Of a DNA stretch of 64,000 nucleotides, positions 25,928-34,967 are shown piece by piece. The notes beneath the pieces were generated by a model. That model had not been told where the DNA came from and ran no database searches. It was given only the letters and a program-made list of their open reading frames with translations. Position 1 is the first letter of the stretch, and each line of letters starts with the position of its first letter. The DNA is from an uncultured bacterium. Its GTDB lineage: Bacteria; Elusimicrobiota; Elusimicrobia; Elusimicrobiales; Elusimicrobiaceae. A program made the translations under genes and the position numbers. The stretch lies in NCBI GenBank assembly GCA_949291515.1, contig CASEVY010000010.1, positions 62,001 to 126,000 on the forward strand. The letters are read 5' to 3'.

Positions 25928-28243
25928 ATGGCAAGCAAGGAAAACAAAACGACGGCGAGCGTAAAGACCGGCGGCAAAGAATTGATAATAGTGGAGTCCC
26001 CCACAAAGCAGAAGACTATAAGCAAGATATTGGGCTCGGCTTATATGGTCAGGAGCTCTTTCGGACATGTGCGGGATTTGCCGTCAAAGGAGATCGGCGT
26101 CGATGAAAAGCACGGTTTTAAGCCGACATACGTAATAAGCGGCAAGCCCAAGGTGATAAGCGAGCTTAAAGAAGCGGTAAAGAAAGCCTCTACCGTATAT
26201 CTCGCCACCGACCCTGACCGCGAAGGGGAAGCCATAGCTTGGCATTTGCAGGAACTGCTGCATCTAAAACCGGAAAACACAAGAAGAATTTACTTCCACG
26301 AAATAACGCCGACCGCGGTAAAGGAATCTTTCGACCACGCCCGCGGCATAGACCATAATTTGGTAGACGCGCAGCAGGCAAGGCGCATTTTGGACAGATT
26401 GGTCGGCTATAAACTTTCCCCGCTTTTGTGGCGCAAAATAACAAGCGGATTAAGCGCGGGGCGCGTGCAATCGGTGGCGGTACGCCTTTTGACCGAAAGA
26501 GCCAAGGAAATCGCCGAGTTTAAGGAACAAGTCTACTGGACGATAAAAGCCTCTTTGGAGAAGGAAAACCAAAAGCCCTCTTTCAGCGCGCGCTTGCTTA
26601 AATGGGAAGGCAAAAACGTAGAGCGTACGGTAACGCATAAATTATTTGCCGAAGACTATAAAGTAAAGAGCACCGTATTTGACACCAATGAATCGCTCGC
26701 GCCGGTAAACGCCGTATTAAGGCAAGGCCCGATCGTGGTGGAGAAGGTGGAGAAAAAGGAAGTAAAGCAAAAAGCCCGTCCGCCTTTTATTACCAGTTCT
26801 ATGCAGCAAGACGCTTACAATAAGATAGGCTTCGGTTCGCAAAAGACTATGCAGGTCGCGCAAACTTTATACGAAGGTGTAGAGATCGGCGGGCAGACGG
26901 TGGGTTTGATAACTTATATGAGAACGGACTCTTTTAACGTTTCCAAGCAGCTGCAGAGCCAGACTTCAAAATTCATTAAGGAAAAATACGGCGAAGAGTA
27001 CGCCCCAAAGAGCGCGCCGGTATATAAAAGCAAAGTCAAAGGCGCGCAGGAAGCGCACGAGTCTATACACCCTACCGACGTATACAGAACGCCGCAAAGC
27101 ATAAAGGCTTATTTGACGTCAGACCAGTATAAACTTTACGAATTGATATGGCTGCGCTTCGTGGCTTCCCAAATGGCGGAAGCGGTGTTTAATACAGTCG
27201 CCGTCGATATATCCGCAGGCGGAAAGGAAAAATGCCTGCTGAGAGCCAACGGCAGAACGATTAAATTTAAAGGGTATCTCTCGGTATATCAGGAAGAAGC
27301 CGACGAAAGGGAAGGTTCGGAAGAGGACAATAAGGACGATTCTTCGGCCTTGCTCCCGCCTTTGGAAGAGGGCGACTCTTTAAAATTGTTGTCCATTGAA
27401 ACCAAAGACCATAAAACTACGCCTCCGCCAAATTATAACGAAGCCAGCCTGATTAAAACTTTGGAAAAGCACGGCATCGGCCGCCCTTCCACTTACGCGC
27501 CGACGATAAAAACGATTATGGACCGCAAGTATATAGAGAAGCAGGCCAAGAGCAATAAGCTGGTGGCGACGGATTTGGGTATAACGGTGACCGAGCAGCT
27601 TAAAGAGTTTTTTAAAGACATAATGGATTTATCTTATACCGCCGGAGTGGAGGAAACTTTGGACGATATCGCCGAAGGTTCCAAAAAATGGGTGGACGTA
27701 ATAAGCGGTTTTTACGACGGCTTTACGCGCGACTTGGACAATGCCTCCAAGAATATGCGCAAGCCCGCGCCTTCCGTTGTGGAGGGCGAAAAGTGCCCGC
27801 TGTGCGGCTCGCCTATGGTGCTGAGGAGAAGCAAATACGGGGAATATCTTACTTGCGTAAATTATCCCGATACCTGCCAAGGCAAGAAGAACGTAAGCGG
27901 CGCGGCGCCGGAACCCGAACAGACAAACGAGAAATGCGAGAAATGCGGCGCGCCTATGGTAATAAGGACGGGGCGCAAAGGCAGATTTATGGCTTGTTCG
28001 GCCTACCCGAAATGCCGCAATACATACTCGATAGACGCGCAGGGCAACAGAGTGGCGTCTTCGGGCCCGTTGGATTCGGGCCGCAAATGCGAGAAATGCG
28101 GCAAGGCTCTTGTGCTGAGGCACAGCGCAAAAGGCGCGTTTTTGGGCTGCAGCGGATATCCGAAATGCAAGAATATCGTCAATATTACGCCCGAAGAGGA
28201 AGAGGCTATAAAAAAGCTGAACGAAAAGAAAGAAAATGCTTAA
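25928..28243 (+). CDS. topA: DNA topoisomerase I
   Basis: Relaxes negative supercoils. The 771 residues have a TOPRIM start (LIIVESPTKQKTISKILG; DPDREGEAIAWHLQ), catalytic Tyr330 in TYMRTDSFNVS, and GIGRPSTYAPTI. Three C-terminal zinc ribbons follow, beginning CPLCGSPMVL, CEKCGAPMVI and CEKCGKALVL. AGAGGAACG precedes the ATG. It overlaps the recombinase gene by 8 bp. Confidence 0.98.
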   Translation: MASKENKTTASVKTGGKELIIVESPTKQKTISKILGSAYMVRSSFGHVRDLPSKEIGVDEKHGFKPTYVISGKPKVISELKEAVKKASTVYLATDPDREGEAIAWHLQELLHLKPENTRRIYFHEITPTAVKESFDHARGIDHNLVDAQQARRILDRLVGYKLSPLLWRKITSGLSAGRVQSVAVRLLTERAKEIAEFKEQVYWTIKASLEKENQKPSFSARLLKWEGKNVERTVTHKLFAEDYKVKSTVFDTNESLAPVNAVLRQGPIVVEKVEKKEVKQKARPPFITSSMQQDAYNKIGFGSQKTMQVAQTLYEGVEIGGQTVGLITYMRTDSFNVSKQLQSQTSKFIKEKYGEEYAPKSAPVYKSKVKGAQEAHESIHPTDVYRTPQSIKAYLTSDQYKLYELIWLRFVASQMAEAVFNTVAVDISAGGKEKCLLRANGRTIKFKGYLSVYQEEADEREGSEEDNKDDSSALLPPLEEGDSLKLLSIETKDHKTTPPPNYNEASLIKTLEKHGIGRPSTYAPTIKTIMDRKYIEKQAKSNKLVATDLGITVTEQLKEFFKDIMDLSYTAGVEETLDDIAEGSKKWVDVISGFYDGFTRDLDNASKNMRKPAPSVVEGEKCPLCGSPMVLRRSKYGEYLTCVNYPDTCQGKKNVSGAAPEPEQTNEKCEKCGAPMVIRTGRKGRFMACSAYPKCRNTYSIDAQGNRVASSGPLDSGRKCEKCGKALVLRHSAKGAFLGCSGYPKCKNIVNITPEEEEAIKKLNEKKENA

Positions 28244-29117
28244 GCAGATAGAAAATTTCACTTTAAGTTTAAAGGGACGCAACCTTTCGGCGCACACTTT
28301 GCGCGCGTACGGAAGCGATTTGGAGGCTTTCGCGGCGTTTATGTCCCTTAGGAATTTTCTTTCGGTGAAGGATTTTACTTTAAAAAACATAAGGGCGTAT
28401 TTGGCATACGAGAATATGAAAGAAATATCGCGCCCGACGATGCTGCGCAAGATAAGCGCGCTTAGAAGTTTTGCCAAGTTTTTGGCCAACAGGGGCCTGA
28501 TAAAGGTAAATCCGTTTGCTTTGTTTTCCGCGCCGAAGCGTGAAAAGAAACTGCCGTCCTTCCTTACCGAGAGCGAGGCTTCAAACCTGATGGACGCGGA
28601 AATAAGCAAGCGTTTCCATTACAGGAACAAAGCGATATTGGAACTTCTGTATTCCAGCGGATTAAGACGGAGCGAAACGGTCGGCCTGAATATAGGCGAT
28701 ATAAATTTTGACGAAGGATACGTAAGGGTATTGGGAAAAGGCTCAAAGGAGAGATTAGTTCCCGTAACCGATATAGCTTTGGAGTCTATAAGCAATTATT
28801 TGGACACCCGTCCGCAGGCGCGGGGCGACGAGCCTTTGTTCTTGGGCAGCAAGGGCGGGCGTTTGAGCGGGGAAGGTTTGGCTCAGATAGTCAAAAAGAG
28901 CGCCATTGACAGCCGAGTGGCGCGTAAGGTTACGCCGCACAGTTTGAGGCATTCTTTCGCTACGCATCTTTTGAACAACGGCTGCGATTTGAAAAGTTTA
29001 CAGGAAATGCTTGGGCATAAAAGTTTGGCGGCTACCCAAGTTTATACTCACGTGTCTTTGGAGAGGCTTAAGAAAGTTTATAATGCCGCACATCCCGAAA
29101 GCGAGGTAAAGAAATGA
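28236..29117 (+). CDS. xerC: Tyrosine recombinase XerC/XerD
   Basis: Resolves chromosome dimers at dif with FtsK. The 293 residues contain an N-terminal SAM-like core-binding domain (about 1-90) and a catalytic domain with the conserved residues: Arg in SSGLRRSE, Lys in GKGSKERLVP, HSLRHSFATHLL, LGHKSLAATQ, and nucleophile Tyr in VYTHVSLERL. Whether it is XerC, XerD or a single-recombinase system cannot be told from the sequence; the topA-xer order favours XerC. No phage or integron context is visible. Confidence 0.9.
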   Translation: MLKQIENFTLSLKGRNLSAHTLRAYGSDLEAFAAFMSLRNFLSVKDFTLKNIRAYLAYENMKEISRPTMLRKISALRSFAKFLANRGLIKVNPFALFSAPKREKKLPSFLTESEASNLMDAEISKRFHYRNKAILELLYSSGLRRSETVGLNIGDINFDEGYVRVLGKGSKERLVPVTDIALESISNYLDTRPQARGDEPLFLGSKGGRLSGEGLAQIVKKSAIDSRVARKVTPHSLRHSFATHLLNNGCDLKSLQEMLGHKSLAATQVYTHVSLERLKKVYNAAHPESEVKK

Positions 29118-30064
29118 TTTCGATAGGAATAGACATAGGCGGAACATTCGTAAAATTTTTCGCGGTGAACGACCGCAAGAAAATACTTAAGACCGATAAA
29201 ATCCCCACTTATACCACACTCAGCGGGAAGGCGTTTTTGGGGCAGCTTTCCAGAATAGTCAACGAATGGCGCGGCGGCTTTAAGGACAAAGACGTCGTCT
29301 TGGGCGTCGGCATAGCCGGCGATACCGACCCGGAAAAGGGCGTTTTGCGCTGGGCGCCGAACATACCTTGGCATAACTTGAAAGTATCCAAAGTGATGAA
29401 GGAAAATACCGGCTGCGATTGTTACGTGTCGAACGACGCCAATATGGCTGCTTGGGGCGTATTCGACAGGGAATTTAAAGGCAAATATAAAAATATGATA
29501 ATAGTAACCTTGGGCACCGGCATAGGCGGCGGCATAATAATCGACGGCAAATTGTACCAAGGGGCGGACGGCTCTTCCGGGGAGCTGGGCCATATGAAAA
29601 TAGATTATTCGCCCGACGCTCCTTTATGCGGCTGCGGGCAAAGAGGCTGTATGGAATCTTATGCCGGCACCAAAGGGATATTGCGTATGGCGCAGGCAGT
29701 AAGCGCGGAAAACCCTAAATCGATATTGGCCAATTTGATAAATACGGAAGATTTTTCCGTCAGTTTGCTTTCCCAGGCGGCCGAACAGGGCGATGAAGTC
29801 GCTTTGAATTTATGGAAAGAGATAGGCTCGTATTTGGGCCGCGGTTTGGCGGATATGGTTCTGCTTTTAAATCCGCATGCGATAGTGTTGGCGGGCGGAG
29901 TATCGCGCGGCGCGAAATATTTCTTGCCTTCGATAAGGGAAGTTTTCGACAGGCAGGCGGTGAAAACGCCGTTTAAAAACGTTAAAATTCTTTTGTCCAA
30001 AGAGGGTAATATAGGCGGCGTGGGCGCCGCGCTTTACGCCTTGCATAAAGCCAATGAAAAGTAA
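29114..30064 (+). CDS. ROK family sugar kinase (glucokinase-like)
   Basis: 316 residues. ATP site IGIDIGGTFVKFF at the N-terminus, GIAGDTDPEKGVLRW, the catalytic SNDANMAAWG region, LGTGIGGGIIIDG, and the ROK zinc motif CGCGQRGCMES. No helix-turn-helix domain, so it is an enzyme and not a NagC-type repressor. Substrate could be glucose, N-acetylglucosamine or N-acetylmannosamine. It overlaps the Xer gene by 4 bp and lptD by 11 bp. Confidence 0.92.
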   Translation: MISIGIDIGGTFVKFFAVNDRKKILKTDKIPTYTTLSGKAFLGQLSRIVNEWRGGFKDKDVVLGVGIAGDTDPEKGVLRWAPNIPWHNLKVSKVMKENTGCDCYVSNDANMAAWGVFDREFKGKYKNMIIVTLGTGIGGGIIIDGKLYQGADGSSGELGHMKIDYSPDAPLCGCGQRGCMESYAGTKGILRMAQAVSAENPKSILANLINTEDFSVSLLSQAAEQGDEVALNLWKEIGSYLGRGLADMVLLLNPHAIVLAGGVSRGAKYFLPSIREVFDRQAVKTPFKNVKILLSKEGNIGGVGAALYALHKANEK

Positions 30065-32135
30065 ATTTGTTACGGCGCTCTGCCTGATGTTGGCCGGCGC
30101 CAATATTTTTGCGGAAGATTTTGAGCTGCCCGCACCAACCAAAGGCGAGTTTATCTACTATACCGCCGACGAGACCGTTTACGATAAAAATAATTCCGTC
30201 GTCGCCATAAAAGGGAATGCGGAAATATATATAGAAGACGGCCAGACCACCCGCGTAATCAAAGGCGACGATATTCAGGTGCACATTAAAGAGCAGCTTT
30301 TAATTTCAAACGGAACTACGGTTATCGAGGACGAAAAGGGCGTATTTACTTCCAACGGAATAAAATTCGATATGGCTTCAAAGGCGCTGTTGATGGAGGA
30401 TATTAAAGCGGATTATTCTCCGATAAGAGTTCTATCCACCAAGAGTATGGAAGCCAAAGACGGCGAATATATCTTGAGGGACGCCAATATCACCTGCTGC
30501 GATTTGGAAAAACCGCACTATACCCTTTACGTCGGCAAGGCCGATTTGATACCGGGCGACAGAATTTGGGCAACCAACGCGGTGGTAAAATACGGCAAAG
30601 TGCCGGTGTTTTATTTGCCTTTCGTATACCGCTCTTTAAACGCGGACAGGCTCTTTACCACTTACGTGGATTTCGACCAAAGCGACAATACGGGCTTTGG
30701 CTTTCTTACCTCTACTGTGTATGCTAAGAACGATTTCGCGGTAAAGGGCAATTTGGATTATTACACCCGTTCGGGAATAGGATATGGGGCGGAAATATCT
30801 TACGAGGACCCTCAGCGCTTTAGAGGATCCCTGCAGGCTTATACCATTTACGATAAAGTAAAGGAAGAACAACGCTGGGGCATAGACGGCGGATACTGGT
30901 GGGAAGTGGCGGATACCTCCGACAGTTTAAATAAAGGAAGCGGGGCGATTTACTTCAGCCAGTTTGAAACGAGAAACGTATCCGACGCCGACTTCAACGA
31001 CGACTTCTTCCGTTCCAATCCTTATGTCGTATCGCCGGACCAGCTGACGCGGTTTTCCGTCGCCAGGCAAAGCGGGTGGGATACTTTCCGCGTCGGATAC
31101 ACCAGAAGAGAGCAGCTTAACGAAAACGACAAAACTTATTCCAACGCCGAAGAGTACGCCCCTAAAGTGGATTTGATTTTCAATCCTTTCGTGATAAACG
31201 GTACTGGTGGAATAGTAAATAATTTTTCCGTCGGTTTTAACAATGCCCAAATAGAAGATTATGATTTCGTTCAGTATCTTAATGCGAGCTGGCGCAGTTC
31301 AAAAGACATAAAACTGCACCCCAATTTTACTCTTACGCCAAGCGGCTATTACTATCAGGACGCCATACTAAAAGACCCGACAAATAACGATGAGGATACT
31401 TTCGTCGGCCGGTACGGCGGAGAACTGAACTTAAGATCAAACCTGATAACCGGTTTGCTTGATATAGGCTATCGTTATACAAAACGCAGCACAGGCGGGT
31501 CTCTTACCAATATAGAGTATCAGGATTTGGACGAAGAAGAAAATTTAATTTATGTCCAAAACTATTATATGCTCGGGCAGAATTTATACTTCAGATTGGC
31601 AAGCGGATATGATTTGCGCAACTCGCAGGAAGGCTGGGACGCGAAATACAGGATAGAGCCGATAACCGCCGAGGCGGGGTATTTTTCGCCTAAGACGGGC
31701 GCGCATTTCTACTTGCAAAATATCTATGACGTGCACGAAGGCAATCAGGCTTTTGTACTGGACAGCACCTTTAAAAGCATAGGCGAGAGTTACGCCTCTT
31801 TCGGTATGACCAATTACAGTACCGACAGAAATAATTTCCTCTTCACCACCAAGTTTCTGATAGCGCCCAAGAATATGACTTGGCGCGCCGATATGGGTAT
31901 AGATATAAGCGCGAACGATTCCAGCCTTTACGCTTATTCCAAACACATAAAGATATATAAAGATTTCCACGACATCAGCGTGATGGTGGGAGTAAGGGAC
32001 AGAAATCAAAATTTGTCTTTCTCGTTCAGAATTAACATACTTTGCGGCGCGGGCGAGAAGAATAAAGCGCTAAGGCAGGCCGATGAATATTGGTATCCTT
32101 GGCGCGACGATAGAATGATACGCGATAATTTCTAA
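30054..32135 (+). CDS. lptD: LPS-assembly protein LptD (OstA)
   Basis: Outer-membrane translocon that inserts LPS. The 693 residues have a signal peptide (about 1-20) and an OstA/LptA-like beta-jellyroll (about 35-150; VVAIKGNAEIYIEDGQ). From about 155 comes a barrel with many aromatic strands, starting with the family's VFYLPFVYRSL. Only two adjacent cysteines (NITCCD) lie in the N-terminal part plus one near the end, so the E. coli disulfide pattern may differ. Its start lies inside the ROK kinase gene. It fits the lpx genes later in the window. Confidence 0.88.
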   Translation: MKSKFVTALCLMLAGANIFAEDFELPAPTKGEFIYYTADETVYDKNNSVVAIKGNAEIYIEDGQTTRVIKGDDIQVHIKEQLLISNGTTVIEDEKGVFTSNGIKFDMASKALLMEDIKADYSPIRVLSTKSMEAKDGEYILRDANITCCDLEKPHYTLYVGKADLIPGDRIWATNAVVKYGKVPVFYLPFVYRSLNADRLFTTYVDFDQSDNTGFGFLTSTVYAKNDFAVKGNLDYYTRSGIGYGAEISYEDPQRFRGSLQAYTIYDKVKEEQRWGIDGGYWWEVADTSDSLNKGSGAIYFSQFETRNVSDADFNDDFFRSNPYVVSPDQLTRFSVARQSGWDTFRVGYTRREQLNENDKTYSNAEEYAPKVDLIFNPFVINGTGGIVNNFSVGFNNAQIEDYDFVQYLNASWRSSKDIKLHPNFTLTPSGYYYQDAILKDPTNNDEDTFVGRYGGELNLRSNLITGLLDIGYRYTKRSTGGSLTNIEYQDLDEEENLIYVQNYYMLGQNLYFRLASGYDLRNSQEGWDAKYRIEPITAEAGYFSPKTGAHFYLQNIYDVHEGNQAFVLDSTFKSIGESYASFGMTNYSTDRNNFLFTTKFLIAPKNMTWRADMGIDISANDSSLYAYSKHIKIYKDFHDISVMVGVRDRNQNLSFSFRINILCGAGEKNKALRQADEYWYPWRDDRMIRDNF

Positions 32136-32150
32136 ATTGGAGAATGAAAA

Positions 32151-32720
32151 ATGACGGCAGATAAGAAAAAGAAGTTCGGCAGTATAGAAGTGGTATGCGG
32201 GTGTATGTTTTCCGGCAAAACTACGGAACTGATAAGACGCATAGAAGTCTGCCGCCATGCGGGGCAAAAAGTGCAGGTTTTCAATTCCAGCATAGACAAG
32301 CGCTATGCCGTAAGAGCGATAGCGACCCATGATTTAAAAACCATAGAAGCCGTCCACGTAAACAAAGCCGAGGAAATATTGGATTTGATAGAAAAAGATA
32401 CCGAGGTGGTGGCTTTGGACGAAGTCAATTTTTTCTCAAGGGAAATATCGTCAGTCGCGCTTAAGATAGCAGCGATGGGCAAAAGAGTGATATGCTGCGG
32501 ATTGGATTTGGATTATCAGGCCGTTCCGTTTGAAAGTACGGCCCGCCTTTTGGCCGTGGCCGACAGCGTTACGAAACTGGCCGCGCGCTGCACCAAGTGC
32601 GGCAAGCCCGCGACGCGAACGCAAAGGCTTGTAGACATAAAGGCCAGAATCTACGTTGGCGGCGCCGACGACTATGAAGCGCGCTGCGCCGATTGTTTTA
32701 ATCCGCAGGGGATAGATTGA
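32151..32720 (+). CDS. tdk: Thymidine kinase
   Basis: Phosphorylates salvaged thymidine. The 189 residues of the type II family contain P-loop GCMFSGKTTELIRRI, ALDEVNFF, CCGLDLDYQAVPF, and the zinc site CTKCGKPATRTQR with ARCADC. The start has TTGGAG upstream. It is last in the long operon, 15 bp after lptD, and shares a nucleoside-salvage theme with deoC. Confidence 0.97.
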   Translation: MTADKKKKFGSIEVVCGCMFSGKTTELIRRIEVCRHAGQKVQVFNSSIDKRYAVRAIATHDLKTIEAVHVNKAEEILDLIEKDTEVVALDEVNFFSREISSVALKIAAMGKRVICCGLDLDYQAVPFESTARLLAVADSVTKLAARCTKCGKPATRTQRLVDIKARIYVGGADDYEARCADCFNPQGID

Positions 32721-32740
32721 TGTTTATTAAAATCTAAAAC

Positions 32741-32774
32741 AAAAACTCCCGCGCACAAAAACGCGGGAGTTTTT
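32741..32774. terminator. Bidirectional intrinsic terminator
   Basis: A perfect 13-bp stem aaaaactcccgcg / cgcgggagttttt with an eight-base loop, between convergent tdk and the lipoprotein gene. Confidence 0.93.
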
Positions 32775-32793
32775 GTTCGTAGCAATATGCGAG

Positions 32794-33207
32794 TCAATTC
32801 GCTTTTGTATAAGTGTAAATGTTTTCTCCAAGTTTAAGAACAAGTTTCCCGTCGGAAAGCTCTTCTATTTGATAAGTTAAGGCGAAATCGGAACTCACTC
32901 CGTTGCCGATGCTTATAGCAGTAAGTGTTATGCTTTCCCCGTCGCTTTGCCAAGATTTATACACCAAGGTAGCGGCGTTTATGCTTTCTGCCGAGCCGTC
33001 GGCATTAAGTCTTATCCCGTCGCTCTTGCCTTCTTGCCCTTCAATAGGTTTTAACCATTCGCCGAGCAGTATTGAATTCGTTCCCGTTTGGGATTGTGTT
33101 GTTTGTCCGACAGTTGGATCAGCGCTTTCTTTCGCGCCATTTTCACCTTGCCCTGAGCAACCTAAAGAAATAAGCAACAACGCGGCGATAAAAATATATT
33201 TTTTCAT
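32794..33207 (-). CDS. Lipocalin-like lipoprotein, copy A
   Basis: 137 residues from ATG 33207; the frame also offers a GTG at 33216. Lipoprotein signal ends SLGC (Cys17), then a Ser/Thr/Gln-rich spacer and a small beta domain: GEWLKPIEGQEGKSDGIRLNADGSAESINAATLVYKSW. This matches the lipocalin-like lipoprotein family (Lipocalin_3 type) that I recall from gut Bacteroidetes; function unknown. It is paralogous to the next gene, sharing G-I-x-L, D/N-G-x-A-x-S-I-N and YKSW. Confidence 0.8.
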   Translation of the reverse strand: MKKYIFIAALLLISLGCSGQGENGAKESADPTVGQTTQSQTGTNSILLGEWLKPIEGQEGKSDGIRLNADGSAESINAATLVYKSWQSDGESITLTAISIGNGVSSDFALTYQIEELSDGKLVLKLGENIYTYTKAN

Positions 33208-33217
33208 AAATTCCACT

Positions 33218-33589
33218 CTAATTGTTTTCCTTGTAATTTGCGGAATTGTCTTTGGTGAAATGCATCTTTTTGCCGTCTTTTTCCAAAGTCATTGTTCCGT
33301 TATGGATTTCTTTTACCTTATACACCTCGGTAAAATCTTTTATTTCTCCGTCCCGTACTTCTGTGCCTTGCAAAGTCAGATCTTTGCCTTTAAGAGACCA
33401 GGATTTATAAGCCTTGTTTTCGGCGTTGATTGAAGCCGCCTGTCCGTTATCGCCCAGGTATATCCCCTGTTTGGTTATGGGCGGTTCCGGTTTGCGGGTG
33501 TCAATCCAGGACCCCTTTATATTAGGGGCGCCAGTACAGGCGCATAGAAACGCCGCGGCAAAAATAAGGGATAGATTTTTTATGTTCAT
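33218..33589 (-). CDS. Lipocalin-like lipoprotein, copy B
   Basis: 123 residues; signal ends LCAC (Cys18). The domain KGSWIDTRKPEPPITKQGIY, then LGDNGQAASINAENKAYKSW, parallels copy A just downstream, indicating tandem duplication with divergence. Its start overlaps the nitroreductase stop by 4 bp, and copy A's ATG lies about 10 bp after its stop, so the three form one operon. Confidence 0.8.
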   Translation of the reverse strand: MNIKNLSLIFAAAFLCACTGAPNIKGSWIDTRKPEPPITKQGIYLGDNGQAASINAENKAYKSWSLKGKDLTLQGTEVRDGEIKDFTEVYKVKEIHNGTMTLEKDGKKMHFTKDNSANYKENN

Positions 33590-34194
33590 TTATCTTTCTC
33601 CTTGTTTTCCTTCGCCGGATATCCGACGGGGTGGTTTAGTATTAAAAGTTGTTTGTCGGTTAATTTTAAGTCTTTTATTATTTTTTCTTTCGGCATAGAG
33701 CCTTGCGGGACTGTCGCCAGGCCGAATCCGGCCGCAAACAATGATATGTTTTGAGATACTATACCCGTATCTATATAAGCCCAAGTATTGCCTTCTTGCG
33801 CTTTAGCGACCAGATAAAGCGTTACGGGCGCGTCTCTTAAAAGGCAATCGGCTTCGGATATGAAATTGAGGGCGTTTTCCTGTGGGTTAAAGAAATAAGC
33901 CCCGCTTTTAAGGCAGGCGTAGACTTCCACTTCCTGACGGTTCATCGCGGAAGGAGCGGTTCTTTTGCCGTCCGGGCGGTTAATGCCGTTGGCGGCCCAG
34001 AGTAAATTGGACAGGGTTTGAAGGTCGAGTTCTTTATCGTCGAAAGTCCTCGTCGATTTGCGATCGGAAAGGGCTTGCATAATCTTTGCGCCTTTGTTTT
34101 TCTGCGGCGCTTTTAGTTTTATGTCTTTGTTTTCCCGCGCCCAAAGTATTGTCGCGGCTAATAATAAAACGGGGATTAAGAATATTTTTTTCAT
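33586..34194 (-). CDS. Exported nitroreductase-family protein (SagB-type)
   Basis: 202 residues. A signal peptide (MKKIFLIPVLLLAATILWA) is followed by a nitroreductase fold: ALSDRKSTRTFDDKELDLQT, LSNLLWAANGINRP, TAPSAMNRQEVEVYAC, and LFAAGFGLATVPQGSM near the end. The family normally binds FMN in the cytoplasm, so export is unusual. Export is predicted from the leader, not shown. First gene of an operon with two lipocalin-like lipoproteins. Confidence 0.88.
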   Translation of the reverse strand: MKKIFLIPVLLLAATILWARENKDIKLKAPQKNKGAKIMQALSDRKSTRTFDDKELDLQTLSNLLWAANGINRPDGKRTAPSAMNRQEVEVYACLKSGAYFFNPQENALNFISEADCLLRDAPVTLYLVAKAQEGNTWAYIDTGIVSQNISLFAAGFGLATVPQGSMPKEKIIKDLKLTDKQLLILNHPVGYPAKENKEKDK

Positions 34195-34271
34195 AAATTC
34201 TCCTTTTGTATTCGGCCCAAAGATTATTGTATTAAATTATTTATAATATAATAAGCGGTATCGGTAAGGTT

Positions 34272-34967
34272 ATGTACAAATATTTGGGGATAATTATTTT
34301 CTGTTTTTTCTTCGCGCCGATTGGCTTTGCGGAAGCGGGCTTGTTTGAAAACGAATCTTCCGTCAAGCCGATAATGCGCGGCGATATTTTGCTTGACGGC
34401 GGCTTTTCCGCTTCTTACATAACTGAAGGAGCTGGCGATACCGCCAGCAAGAAACAGGTCTACGGCGGCGCATTGCGAGTGTTCTACGCTTTAAATTCCA
34501 GATTTTACATAGGGTTGGAAGGCGTGTTTGACAGAGGTGAAATGGCTGGCAGTCCGGTCCCTTACGGTCCGGAATACGAAGGCACTATGGCGGATATCGG
34601 AATAGAGGAAAATGTTTACAGCGTCCGCGCCGGTTATTTGGCGTCGCGCTTTAACTTAAACCCCGCTTCCGACAAGCGCTTATATTTCCCGTTCGGTATA
34701 GGATACATCTATCGCAAGCAGACGACGACATATAAGGTTGAACCGTCTCCGGGTGCGGCGCCTCCGCAGCTGCCGTGGCTTTATTATACTTTTGACAAAT
34801 CAGAGAAGACCGGCGACGGTTTGGCCGCTTACGGCGGGTTGGGTTTCGAGTATGATTTCAGCAAGCATATTTTAGGCGGAGTGGAAGCGCGGTATTTTCT
34901 ATTTAAAAGCGGAGGCACTCTTATGCAAAGCGCCTCGCTGTTGCTGAAAGTGGGATTCCGCTCCTAA
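34272..34967 (+). CDS. Outer membrane beta-barrel protein, unknown function
   Basis: 231 residues with a signal peptide (about 1-20) and a barrel-like pattern: YGGALRVFYALNSRFYIGLEGVFDRG, YSVRAGYLASRFNL, FPFGIGYIYRKQT, GLAAYGGLGFEYDFS and a strand-like C-terminus LLLKVGFRS. It resembles OmpW/OmpA-type eight-stranded barrels without a specific match. TATAAT at 34242-34247 may be its -10 box, and the gene is divergent from the nitroreductase operon. Confidence 0.78.
   Translation: MYKYLGIIIFCFFFAPIGFAEAGLFENESSVKPIMRGDILLDGGFSASYITEGAGDTASKKQVYGGALRVFYALNSRFYIGLEGVFDRGEMAGSPVPYGPEYEGTMADIGIEENVYSVRAGYLASRFNLNPASDKRLYFPFGIGYIYRKQTTTYKVEPSPGAAPPQLPWLYYTFDKSEKTGDGLAAYGGLGFEYDFSKHILGGVEARYFLFKSGGTLMQSASLLLKVGFRS

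Noticed and set aside
27629-28609. A 326-codon - strand frame opposite the topA end and xer start
   Set aside because: It covers the antisense of three zinc ribbons and a catalytic domain that are clearly real, and the translation resembles no protein.
28236-29117. Treating the tyrosine recombinase as a mobile-element integrase
   Set aside because: Size and motifs match Xer, it overlaps topA and a ROK kinase gene, and no attachment repeats, tRNA target or phage genes are near.
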